Source: Siphonodentalium dalli (Eukaryota > Mollusca > Scaphopoda > Gadilida > Siphonodentaliidae). Taken from it: a stretch of DNA of 64,000 bases. The stretch's first letter is position 1. Each line of letters begins with the position of its first letter. The DNA lies in the NCBI GenBank assembly GCA_032622095.1, contig CP136061.1, positions 260,432,077-260,496,076 of the forward strand. The letters are read 5' to 3'. The notes beneath the pieces are model-generated. The model saw only the letters and a program-made list of their open reading frames with translations, did no database searches and was not told the DNA's origin. Below are positions 49,181-59,317 of the stretch, piece after piece. Made by a program: the position numbers and the translations under genes.

Positions 49181-49404
49181 TAGGGGTATATGACGCACAT
49201 AATACATTTCTATAGGGGTATATGACGCACATAATACATTTCTATAGGGGTATATGACGCACAGAATACATTTCTATAGGGGTATATGACGCACAGAATA
49301 CATTTCTATAGGGGTATATGACGCACAGAATACATTTATATAGGGGTATATGACGCACAGAATACATTTATATAGGGGTATATGACGCACAGAATACATT
49401 TCAG
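49181..49404. repeat. 32-bp minisatellite, 7 copies
   Basis: TAGGGGTATATGACGCACA recurs every 32 bp at 49181, 49213, 49245, 49277, 49309, 49341 and 49373. Progressive variants run along the array (CACATAAT to CACAGAAT, then TTTATATA). Confidence 0.97.
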
Positions 49405-49871
49405 AATACATTTCAATAAAAAAAACACGCCATGAACACACAGGCAACCCAGTCAATCATTGACAAACATACAAGATCCGTATTATCTTTGCCTAGAAGC
49501 TCAAAGGGGTTCTAACCAACTTCGCGTTAGTGTTTTATTTCGAAAACTATGTACATGTATGACACCACCGTAGTAATATCTCAAGCTCAGGTGCAATGAT
49601 GAGCCTAGCCTGAACGGAACTGATGTGCGCCTTCACGCCGGTCGAGATTTTGGCAACCACTTGTTTATTCTCAGATATTATTACGCCACCGTAGTGTGGT
49701 GTTTATTGCTTTTGGTTTTTTTGTATCGCATGGGCGATCGATAATTCACTGGGTGATTGTACATTCGGCAAACCTCGTCAGATTCCGTCACCGTTTCATC
49801 GTACCGATAATTACGAGAGTACAACTAAGATTGGCACATGTGTTTACGTCACCGGTGTAATTGTGGGGACA
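49405..49871. other. Non-coding sequence, no gene seen
   Basis: Nothing recognised beyond a partial array unit at the left edge. Confidence 0.5.
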
Positions 49872-50640
49872 TGCTTCTATTATGAAGGTTTGCTATCCCG
49901 AAGGTCCGCTATTCCGAAGGTTCTCTATTCCGAAGGTTTTTGTTATTTTTAGGTTAATTCTATATTTTAAAGTATTGAGACTAATTTGAGAGGGTTCATT
50001 TTCACAAAGATTCTTTATATGGAGTGTGCGCTCACATCCGAACTGATCATGCGCGCACACCGATACAGATACAGGAGGAAATAACTTAACTTAGAACATT
50101 AAATGTGATTTTGTTTTGTTTTCGCTGGTTTTCTTGAGATTTTATGTCATTACGTGGGCCCATACCTTTGAATTCTTGGCATATACTATGAATGTTGTGG
50201 TATATATGGACCCTCCCGCATTGGGACATGACATAGGTTCAGTTGACTTAAGTGGTGTTCTGTGTGTGCTCCAATTTGGAGTTCATTATTTTAAGGGCCA
50301 AGTTTAGAATTTTATGGGTCCATACCTTTGAACTCTGGGCATATAATATGAATATTGGGGGGCATGGCTCTATTCCGAAGGTTCACTATCCCGAAGGTCC
50401 ACTATTCCGAAATTTCTCTGAATGTTCGCTATTCCGAAGGTTCACCAATCCGAAGGTTCGTTATTCCGAAGGTTCTGTGTTCCAAAGATTTTTTTTATTT
50501 TAAGGTTAATTCTATATTCTAAAGTAACGAGAGGGTTCATTATCACGAAGATTCTTTTTATGAAGGAAATAACGTAAAACATTAAATGTGATTTTGTTTT
50601 GTTTTCGAGGGTTTTCTTGAGTTTAATGTCATTACGTATG
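49872..50640. repeat. Duplicated CCGAAGGTT-rich unit
   Basis: Two related units (about 49872-50150 and 50358-50640) share runs of (C/T)TATTCCGAAGGTTC. They also share AAGGTTAATTCTATATT, GAGAGGGTTCATT, ACATTAAATGTGATTTTGTT and GTTTTCTTGAG. The block between them is itself a smaller duplication (CCATACCTTTGAA...GGCATAT at 50160 and 50322). It may be a transposon whose ends carry CCGAAGGTT repeats; class not determined. Confidence 0.8.
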
Positions 50641-51099
50641 ACCTTATTTCTCATTACATATTCACGCCAAGGAGCCCACACAATTGCTATGTTACGATGC
50701 GATTTAATGTGATTATGTGTGACCTAATATCTCAATAATCTGAGGCAAGAGTACGCCTGCTAAAGGCGAATTATAACAGTTGGGGGTATAACGCTCAATA
50801 AATACTGGAGGCTATAACAAACTGCGCAGTAGAATATCGCTGAATGGACGAGTATGAGATGAGCCTAAATGCAATTGTGACTTTGTTTAAAGGCCCACTT
50901 AATTTTCGAGTCATTAATTTTTTATAGTATATACGGTTTTAATAACAATTTATGCCATAAAATTTGAATAAACTACTATAATTCATCACCATTTGAAAGG
51001 CAGAATACTTCTATCTCCTAGTTTGAAACACCTTCAAAATACCGCGTCGTATATCTAGCAATTAGCAACCAACATGTCCTCCTCGGCTTTCCATAGATT
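50641..51099. other. Non-coding sequence, no gene seen
   Basis: Nothing recognised. Confidence 0.5.
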
Positions 51100-51615
51100 T
51101 CAACGTAATTTGATACCTATGGGTATTTGTGTCCGGGAAGTGTTTTGAACGGGTCAAATCGTGACCCCGACCTGACCTTGACCTTTAAAACTGTCAATGC
51201 AAGGTCAATTTGGGTAAAACGGACAAATTTCGGCGAAATTTGATACTAGGGATACTTTGGTCTGAGGAGAGTTTTGAACGTGTCAAATCGTGACCTCGGC
51301 CTGACCTTGACCTTCAATATGGCCAATCAAAGGTCAACTCGGATAAAACGGATAGATTTCGACGAAATTTGATACCTATGGGTACTTTTGTCGGGGGGGG
51401 GGGGGGTGTTTTGGACGGGTCAAATCATGACTCTGACCTTACCTTGACCTTCAAAATTGTTAATTAAAGGTCAAGTTGGGTAAAACGGACGGATTTCGAC
51501 GAAATTTGATACCTATGGGTAGTTTTCTACGGGTGGGGGTGTTTTGGACTGGACAAATCATGACCCTGACCTGACCTTGACTTTCGAAATAGTCAATTAA
51601 AGGTCAAATCGCACC
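51100..51615. repeat. About 130-bp tandem repeat, 4 copies, with TGACCTTGACCTT motifs
   Basis: Units begin TTTGATACCTATGGG at 51109, 51239 (variant), 51368 and 51506. Each contains GGGTCAAATCGTGACC, TGACCTTGACCTT and GGTCAA...GGGTAAAACGGAC. G-runs have expanded in unit 3 (about 51395-51407). The reverse of TGACCTTGACC contains TCAAGGTCA, the extended half-site of monomeric nuclear receptors. Confidence 0.92.
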
Positions 51616-52572
51616 TTTCACCGGAAAGCAGATGTGAAACAGCCCGGGTGAAGTCGGGCCTATCAGCTTGTGTAATAAAGAAGACAGTTTGATGAAAGTA
51701 ATGTATGCCACGGGAAAACTTGAAATATGGAAGTACGCAAATTTCCCGCATAAAATTTGAAAGCTAGTTTATAGAATAATTGTATTATTATTTATATTTA
51801 TGGCTAATAATACGATCTTGGTGGCGTTACCATTTCTGACTATGGTTTTCTTGTTAAAGTTGTTGTCGTGACGAGATGAGCTATGGGCAATATTTCCCAT
51901 AGCCCGGGTAACTGCCCTGGGTGGTGCGTACACACGATAGTGATAGCATGCCGTTGGCCGTATATTCTGTTTGTGAGAACGCTGCGATCTGGATCAGTTC
52001 CCTGGGTGTAAAAGAATGAGCATACAAGGTGGTCCTCCTCCATTTACTCACACAGGTTCAGCACACACTAAGGTCGCACAATACAAGACCTGCAAATCTA
52101 GAAAATCAAACGCCGAATAGAGCAGAATAAAGGATTTGTATCAATATTTATTCAGACTGATGGAGGACATGGACACACATGGGTGTGCAATTAAGATTCT
52201 AGTATTATATCTGTTACCTGACTTATTACTAGGCTTTGGGACCTGTGGTTTGTGCCCCCAGGGTTGTAGAGCGAAGAGACCTTACATGCGGGGTAAATAT
52301 TCTATAACATACCTTATATTAAATTGCGATATTTTTGTATAATTATCTTGGGCTATGGACCGGGACCTACACTTGAAGCCGTTGACTTAATTTCACTTGG
52401 CATATATTGGACTTCAAAAGAGTCGCTTGCATTAAAGTTCACCCGCCAACAGAAAAAAATGAAACGTGAATTGAAACATGTCAACACACGCCGCCCATAT
52501 ACGGGTCTGAGAACAGCAAATACAGATCTTTATGCTGTGGTCAGCAATGTCCTAGCTTGGGATATAATCCAC
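51616..52572. other. Non-coding sequence, no gene confirmed
   Basis: Frames 51840-52043 (minus), 52136-52342 and 52324-52614 (plus) overlap or run into the neighbouring element and show no known domain. Confidence 0.45.
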
Positions 52573-52973
52573 TTAACCCTTTACCCAACAAACCGGCCAA
52601 AACCGGCCAAATAAAGCTTCAACAGACTAAAATATCTTCGGTCTGTCTCAATAGAACCATACAAATATGGATATCATTGGAATCGGCTCCTTGACCACAT
52701 TGTGATAGTTACAGTTATGCCCTGTGCCAATGCATTCTCTTATATATGCGAGTCGACCATAGGTCGCCTCGCATATATAAGAGAATGCATTGGCCTAAAA
52801 AAAATCTTTTTTTTAACACTTTTTACCATTTTTTCTTACATTCTTTAACAATTTTATAATTTTTAATGTGTTAAGCCAATGCATTCTCTTATATATGCGA
52901 GGCGACCTATGGTCGACTCGCATATATAAGAGAATGCATTGGCACAGGGCCCTTCTGTTGGGTAAAGGGTTAA
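52573..52973 (-). mobile_element. Family A TTAA hairpin element, complete, reverse orientation
   Basis: TTAA at 52573-52576 and 52970-52973, with CCCTTTACCCAACA and TGTTGGGTAAAGGG termini. The long arm comes first here (GGAATCGGCTCCTTGACCAC), then hairpin 52727-52793, AT spacer, hairpin 52876-52942, and the short arm GGGCCCTTCTGTTGGG. At 401 bp it is one of the most intact copies and a good reference. Confidence 0.95.
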
Positions 52974-53626
52974 ACATAGCAGAGCCGTACGGACCATGGG
53001 GCTGGGAGGGCTTCAACCCCCAACGTTTTGAAAGCTAAACATTCAGAAAAATATTTGAGATATTGTTGGTAAATTTCTGGCAAATTGAATGGTATTTCAT
53101 GGGAAATTGTGGAAAAATTACAGTATTTTTTCACATTTTTGTCCGAATTATTCATATTTAAGGTTAATTTGAATCTATTTTATTATATAAATATGTGCAT
53201 ACACAAGTAAATTCTACAAAAATCTGTGTTACAACCATGTAGATATCATGTAAAAACATTTCGAACAAAAAGTGTCAGCCCCACCCCCTCTAAAATTTCG
53301 GGCGCCCGTACGGCTATGCACATAAACTTCTAACTAGCCAGTCAACCCCGCACTATGATTATGATTATGATTATGATTATGGTCGGATTAGCCACCTCAT
53401 GTTTATTTCGAATACATATGGATGTTTAAATGAACATGGCTCATTTGAGCCTCCAACTTTGGTAAGAGAGATAACAGTTTCCTCGACTCAAATAAAACAT
53501 TTTTTACCCCCCCCCCCCCCTCCTGATGCGGAAGAAATAATATATTAGGGAAGTTTTTCATTGGCGTGCATATAAGGTCGTATACAAACATTTAACGTAT
53601 GTATCTATCTACATGTATGTTAGACT
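52974..53626. other. Non-coding sequence with simple repeats
   Basis: (GATTAT)n at 53353-53382 and a C-run at about 53507-53521. No gene seen. Confidence 0.5.
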
Positions 53627-53704
53627 TCGAAACCCGACCGCGATGTAACAACGACCACATTTTCAGGTTTCAACTCCCATGGGGCTTTAAAGATACATAA
53701 TCCG

Positions 53705-53956
53705 AATTAACGCTCCCACCCATACAGAGCCCCAGACAAACATGAGCAGACGACACTCTTCTATATGCTTCTTTATATGTGTGGGGCTCCCTGCAGGGTA
53801 ATGGATGTTTTTTATTTTATGTCCTAAAAATTGTAAGAAACATCTATTTAAAAAACATGATAAAAAATTGTTAGGCCAATGCATTCTCTTATATATGCGA
53901 GGCGACCTATGGTCGACTCGCATATATAAGAGAATGCATTGGTACAGGGTAAAACA
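53705..53956. mobile_element. Family C hairpin element, copy 4
   Basis: It starts CACCCATACAGAGCCCC (GAGCCCC hairpin, about 53717-53800, ending GGGGCTCCCTGCAGGG). The spacer ATGTCCTAAAAATTGTAAGA and a full 67-bp hairpin (53876-53942) follow, then TACAGGGTAAAAC. The TGTGACCC-type ends are missing on both sides. It shows the undeleted form of the junction lost in the copy at 47901. Confidence 0.85.
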
Positions 53957-53974
53957 ATTAGTACTATATTAGTT

Positions 53975-54320
53975 GGATTCGGGGTAAATATATCTGATTC
54001 GATTCGAGGAACCCACCCATCAAAGATCAGAGTTATCAGACATTGATTTTTCAGCACCTGGAATATTTGGCGGCCTAGCAAATATTCGACGAGCCGACCG
54101 ACTCTCGATACTAAATTGCGTTGAACAAAATGTTGATATTTTGTACTATATCTGACAGTGGTTAAATTTATTTGTTGGTAATTGATCGATTCTATTAACA
54201 AAAGCGTCTTTTGAAGAAATGTTGTTTTTGGAATCTTATGATAGCGGGACCATCGAATCGAAGTGTGTACCTTAATGTCCGCATACACAATTTCACTTAT
54301 GCATCGACTTACACCTGTGT
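53975..54320 (+). repeat. Dispersed repeat family R3, copy 4
   Basis: Blocks include TTCGAGGAACCCACCCATCA, TTTGGCGGCCTAG, AATATTCGACGAGCCGACCG, TTGAACAAAATGTTGATAT, GACAGTGGTTA, TGATCGATTCTATTAA and GAAGAAATGTTGTT. It is the copy closest to 14280-14660. Confidence 0.75.
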
Positions 54321-54701
54321 GTTGATCATCGAAACCCGACCGCGATGTAACAACAACGACCACAATGTCAGGTGTCAACCCCCACGGGGTTTTAATATCG
54401 AAGCTGAAATAGTTGATCTTCCTTTTAGCCCAACTGACATTCGATGCTGACTCGCAGCTGCATAGAACATTAACTGTGAATGCAGATTAAACTGCTGTTG
54501 TCTGATTGTCGTACATATTAATTTGCCCAGTAATATTGAGGAACGTTATTCTATATTGTGTGAAAATTGCACCTACGCGAGATATGAGTCGTATTACAGT
54601 TCAACATGAACACCATGTTTGCTGCACAATAAACGCGAGAGCAAAAAACTGAGATTATTATAATACAAATTGCATCACACAGGATCGCTCACTAGATGTC
54701 C

Positions 54702-55164
54702 TTAACCATTTACCCAACAGAACGGCCCTGTGCCAATGCATTCTCTTATATATGCGAGTCGACCATAGGTCGCCTCGCATATATAAGAGAATGCATTGGC
54801 TTAACACATATTAAAAATGATAAAATTGTCAAAGAATGTAGAAAAATATTATAAAAATTGTTACAAAATGTAAGAACAAATTATAAAATTGTTAAAGAAT
54901 GTAAGAAAAAATGGTAAAAAGTGTAAAACATTTTTTGTTTAGGCCAATGCATTCTCTTATATATGCGAGGCGACCTATGGTCGACTCGCATATATAAGAG
55001 AATGCATTGGCACAGGGCATAACTGTAACCATCACAATGTGGTCAACGAACCGGTTCCAATGATATCCATATTTGTATGGTGTTAGTGAGACAGACCGAA
55101 GATATTTTAGGCTGTTGAAGCTTTATTTGGCCGGTTTTGGCCGTTTTGTTGGGTAAAGGGTTAA
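54702..55164 (+). mobile_element. Family A TTAA hairpin element with expanded spacer
   Basis: TTAA at 54702 and 55161. The left terminus has one change (CCATTTACCC). The hairpins are 54733-54799 and 54944-55010. The spacer between them is about 144 bp instead of about 82 because the motif TATAAAATTGTTAAAGAATGTAAGAA is repeated about 2.5 times. The long arm is complete. Confidence 0.95.
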
Positions 55165-55261
55165 TTAAGAGATTTATCCCACAGGGAGCCTCACACAGAT
55201 GGAAGCATGCACTGCAGAGTGTCGTCTGCTCCAGTCTATGTGAGGCTCTATAAAGGGTTAA
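55165..55261. mobile_element. 97-bp TTAA-bounded GAGCCTC hairpin, abutting a family A element
   Basis: It starts at a TTAA directly adjoining the TTAA of the previous element and ends AAAGGGTTAA (55252-55261). The core is an imperfect hairpin, GGGAGCCTCACACAGA ... TCTATGTGAGGCTC, with middle GAGTGTCGTCTGCTC shared with the GAGCCCC hairpin of family C. It looks like a solo relative of the family C internal hairpin that carries a family A/B-like right end. Confidence 0.65.
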
Positions 55262-55390
55262 TTGGGAAACTATTCGCGTGGTTATATATGTAGTTTATTT
55301 TGCTCACCAGCTGTAATAAACCCTTCTCATTGTATGTATTAATTAGCAACATGTTATTCGCCTCAATAAACTAATAGCTGTCCGCATCAT

Positions 55391-55625
55391 AAGTAACAAA
55401 ACGTCGGCCAATTAATAAAAAACACGGCCAATAAGTAACAAAAAGTCGGCCAATTAATAAAAAACACGGCCAATAAGTAACAAAATGTCGGCCAATTAAT
55501 AAAAAACACGGCCAATAAGTAACAAAAAGTCGGCCAATTAATAAAAAACACGGCCAATAAGTAACAAAAAGTCGGCCAATTAATAAAAAACACGGCCAAT
55601 AAGTAACCAAAAAAATCGGCCAATA
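55391..55625. repeat. 42-bp tandem repeat, about 5.5 copies
   Basis: The unit is AAGTAACAAAAAGTCGGCCA plus ATTAATAAAAAACACGGCCA plus AT. 42 is a multiple of three, so minus-strand frames stay open (repeated YWPCFLLIGRLFVT). This is an artefact, not a gene. Confidence 0.95.
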
Positions 55626-56269
55626 AGTATAGAAATGGTATGGGGCCTCAGGCCAATATGACAGACCTCGGCCTGCATCATACCTCGGCTAATACAAAAC
55701 AATTAATAACATATCATATTTCTTGGCCAAAAAGTACGTTCAGTTCAGACTTACTGTTTGTGCGCGACTCTCACCGATCACATTATCACGTGACTATTCT
55801 TTAACATTACGAACAATGCTCACATAACTTCACAAATATGTGTGGGTCACCAAACTTGACTCCATGACGCCCATAATTCAACGCATGCAAAATGTTTCTT
55901 TTAATCCATATTAGGATACTATGATGTTAATAAGAAAGTTAAACATTCGTGAGACACATACGCCGTTTGGTGGTTATATAGGTGTCAAATACTCTATTTC
56001 ACGCATTGGTGCATCTGTGTTTATTCTTTATCTACCCATAATTTGATAATTTCCAAAGTACCCTGTGACCAGCGTACCCACAAAATTGCGTCGATGTTTA
56101 ACTGAAGGTCAGGGTTGTTTAAACACATTATTCAACAGTGTAGCGACCAAAGCGATCATCAGTAATCGCCCCGTTTGTCGTTTAATATTTTCAAAAGCAT
56201 CGTAACTATTTTGGTTTCAAAAACGCAAATTGGTCGATCTGTTGTGAATCTAAACAAAATAAATAAGTA
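55626..56269. other. Non-coding sequence, no gene seen
   Basis: Nothing recognised beyond residual GGCCAATA motifs at the left edge. Confidence 0.5.
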
Positions 56270-56740
56270 GATCGGCCACCGCTGTTCTCGAAATCAGTGT
56301 GAAATATCCACCCCGCCCAGACCATGTTTGCCTGTGTGAACCACCTGTTCTGCGTAAGTAAAATTAGGAAGGACCAGTGGTTACGATGTGCTCTTATTAT
56401 CCACCCGCCCAGAAAATGTTTGCCAGTCTGAATTACCCACCCCGCCCAAGACCATGTTTGGTGTAAGCCGAAATATCCACCCCGCCAAGACGATGTCTGC
56501 CAGTATGAATTGCCGACCCCGCCCATACCATGTTGGTGTAAGCCGAAATATCCACCCCGCCAAGACGATGTTTGCCAGTGTGCATTACCCACCCTGCCCA
56601 GACCATGTTTGTCAGTACTAGTGTGAAACACCTGGTTGGTGTAAGGTGAAATATACACCCGCCAAGGCCATGTTTGCCAGTGTGAAACACGTACCTGTTT
56701 GGTGTATGTGAAAATATCCACCCCATCCAGACTATGTTTG
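56270..56740. repeat. Degenerate tandem repeat of CCACCCCGCCnAGACCATGTTTG
   Basis: About 10 imperfect units of 35-75 bp, each with CCACCCCGCC(C/A)AGAC then ATGTTTGCCAGT. A 171-codon minus-strand frame (56206-56721) covers the array and reads as WQTSSWRGGYFGLHQ-like repeats. It has no start context, splice sites or known domain, so I treat it as repeat-derived. The neighbouring 42-bp array produces the same kind of frame. Confidence 0.85.
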
Positions 56741-56749
56741 CCAGTGGGA

Positions 56750-56970
56750 GATGAAAATATTTACAATTGAGCGCAGTTCAGATTTTGTATTCTATGGAGT
56801 GGTACGGTCGTTTTTTTTTAAATTTTCGCCAATTTTAGTTGAATGCTACTCCCCCTGTTGCCATAGCGCATGAGTACTAACTTATCAATTTCACGCACCC
56901 GAACAAGTCCAAAATATTTCTTTAGTATGTTAGACCGCACAGGGTGAAATATTCCCTGCGGAAGATCATG
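56750..56970 (+). repeat. Dispersed repeat family R2, copy 4 (partial)
   Basis: It begins AAAATATTTACAATTGAGCG and shares AGTTCAGA, TTCTATGGAGTGGTACGGTC, ATTTTCGCCAATTTTAG, GCCATAGCGCATGAGTACTA and GAACAAGTCC with 46610-46770. Confidence 0.75.
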
Positions 56971-57019
56971 ATAGATGTACTCAGTAATCCCAAACTTCGT
57001 CGTTATTTTTTGCCCTGCA

Positions 57020-57458
57020 TTAACCCTTTACCCAACAGAAGGGCCCTGTGCCAATGATAAACTACCATACCCTGATGGTAAGCTACCATACCCTGATGAT
57101 AAACTACCATATCCTGATGATAAACTACCATACCCTGATGATAAACTACCATATATATGCGAGTCGACCATAGGTCGCCTCGCATATATAAGAGAATGCA
57201 TTGGCTTAACACATTAAAAATTATAAAATTGTTAAAGAATGTAAGAAAAAATATATGCGAGTCGACCTATATGGTCGACTCGCATATATAAGAGAATGCA
57301 TTGGCACAGGGCATAACTGTAACTATCACAATGTGGTCAAGGAGCCGGTTCCAATGATATCCATATTTGTATGGTTCTATTGAGACAGACCGAAGATATT
57401 TTAGGCTGTTGAAGCTTTATTTGGTCGGTTTTGGCCGGTTTGTTGGGTAAAGGGTTAA
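57020..57458 (+). mobile_element. Family A TTAA hairpin element with a minisatellite in one hairpin and a converted second hairpin
   Basis: TTAA at 57020 and 57455 and both terminal repeats are intact. In hairpin 1 (57051-57204) the left arm is interrupted after CCAATG by about 4.5 units of ATAAACTACCATACCCTGATG and resumes at ATATATGCGAG. Hairpin 2 (57252-57303) lost the outer left arm; its core reads GCGAGTCGACC-TATAT-GGTCGACTCGC, a perfect palindrome, whereas normal copies carry one G/A mismatch. The long arm is normal. Confidence 0.92.
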
Positions 57459-59317
57459 TGTTACTACTACGAATAGCTAAGCGTAGTCGTAACTATATCC
57501 ATGAGTTGTGAAACCTCCCTATTTTCATTCATTCCCAGCTTTGATAGATTCAAAATCTAGAACTGTCGTATACCAATGAGATTTCATCTCACCTTATAAT
57601 CTTCTTTTCACGGCTATCGTACAATGTATAAACTTGACATTAGACATGCATATAAGGAAATATCTTCGATGAGATAAGAGTTATTTGATGTAAAGATATG
57701 AACTGTGTATGTGTTATCTCTACAAACCACCCTGACGCCTTAAACTATGACAGGTTTATATACTGTAAGCGTCTTGATATCACATATCTATCGTCGCGGC
57801 AGTATAACTACCTCGGACAGGCGACCGCGTTGACTCGACGACTACCGTGATTAAACAAATATTGAGTACACAAGTGTTTACCTGACGGATTTGATGATTA
57901 AATGTTTTATAGATTGAAAAAGTAAACACGTTTATCTCCCTTAATGCCCGTGTTTACGATCGAACTATTGTTGAATAATTGACATAATTGTTTGACAGTG
58001 ATAACGAGTGTATAAAATGTTTGAAGTTTTTGCCATGCACCACATGTGGTGGTGGATCTTTCTCGTTTCAAAGTGTTGGCTCATTCTGGAGACAAAAGAT
58101 AACTAGGAGGGTAAATTGCTACCCCCGCTAAATCGATTGTGTAGTGACTGTAGTCATACAATTTTACGCTCATCGCATTCAAGCATGTTGCATGCATGCG
58201 CATGCACGCAACTGTCCAGTGTAGGTTTCCGCTATTATTTATTACCACCAAAGTTGGCTACACGAATACATACATATCGCGTACACAACAGCCGTGCTTA
58301 AATTCAGCTTTCTCAATGATTCCTCTATATGCCGCCCAAGTGACTCATTGCATGTTGGAAACGGTGGCCCTTCTGGTGCGTCGGGTACAGCATTGCGGAT
58401 TACTTGGGAACGCATTGATATATTTATAGCATATGTATAAATATAAAGTCCGCTTATAAAACAATTAATATATTCAATGTATATGTTTATACATAAATGT
58501 ATCAGGTGTATATACGTGAGCATATGTCCCTTTAATGCAAAATCATATAGCTTTACATAACACGTCCAATGCACCCACTTCGTCTTGAGTTATCATAACT
58601 GATATGATATAATTAAGTGAAGAGAACGACATTCCTAATCCCGAGACATCAGTTTTACCAACTTGAAAGTGGCTACATGGGTTGGCTATATCACCTACGT
58701 TACAAGTCAAAACGCACACATTGAATTAGCCTTGCGCTTCCTTTACTGATATACTATTGTCGATGATAATGAATTATATTCCTGTTCTCGACTCATCTCG
58801 AGACACACATTTTACCACCTGCATGCATGAAAGGTGGACACGTATACGGTTGGCGAACATTGTCGAAAACAATTTCGGGGTAAAATAAAATTCTTTGAAT
58901 CTATTATCACCAACGGTATAATGTGCACACGGAGTCAGCCTGGCTGTGTGTAGACTATTTGCATCATTAACCAACAATGCACACATATTCCCATGCGGGG
59001 AGCGTGTCCCAGGTACTACCACTATCACAAGTGCGATACAATACCTTCCCAAGTTTACCACCTACACGAGACCTCCTCTGTTCTGCAAATGTATGCATAC
59101 AAACAAGACAGGGATACTGTATACGTTATACGCCAATTAGTGAAGAATGTGATTTCGCGCCTTTTGTTCCCAGAATTGACACGATCACCTGTAGGCCAGG
59201 AGTAGTAATTATACCTGTAGAATAATTAGGGGCGGGACCAGCTTAGGTAATACGGGCAAGACTTAACGCGACATATGTTAGTTAACACTTATTTTCTGAT
59301 ATTTTCTCCGAACACTT
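57459..59317. other. Non-coding sequence, no gene confirmed
   Basis: A minus-strand stretch at about 58280-58420 reads NAVPDAPEGPPFPTCNESL in one frame and ends before a GTATGT, but nothing connects to it. Other frames overlap each other. No repeats were seen. Confidence 0.4.

Larger units (their letters stand above)
53627..54396. repeat. About 68-bp direct repeats flanking a family C and an R3 copy
   Basis: CGAAACCCGACCGCGATGTA followed by ACGACCACA and TGGGGCTTTAA/CGGGGTTTTAA occurs at 53627-53693 and 54329-54396. The copies are about 85% alike by eye. The 630 bp between them holds the family C element and R3 copy 4. The repeats could be remnants of LTRs or of a duplicated host segment. 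Confidence 0.7.

Noticed and set aside
55371-55623. Repeated YWPCFLLIGR-type ORFs
   Set aside because: They come from a 42-bp (multiple of three) array, so openness is automatic.
56206-56721. 171-codon minus-strand ORF with W/G-rich repeats
   Set aside because: It coincides with a degenerate tandem DNA repeat. The frame has no domain or splice context and other frames in the array are open too.
58242-58574. Minus-strand frame with NAVPDAPEGPPFPTCNESL
   Set aside because: Protein-like for about 40 residues only, with weak borders and no homology recognised.
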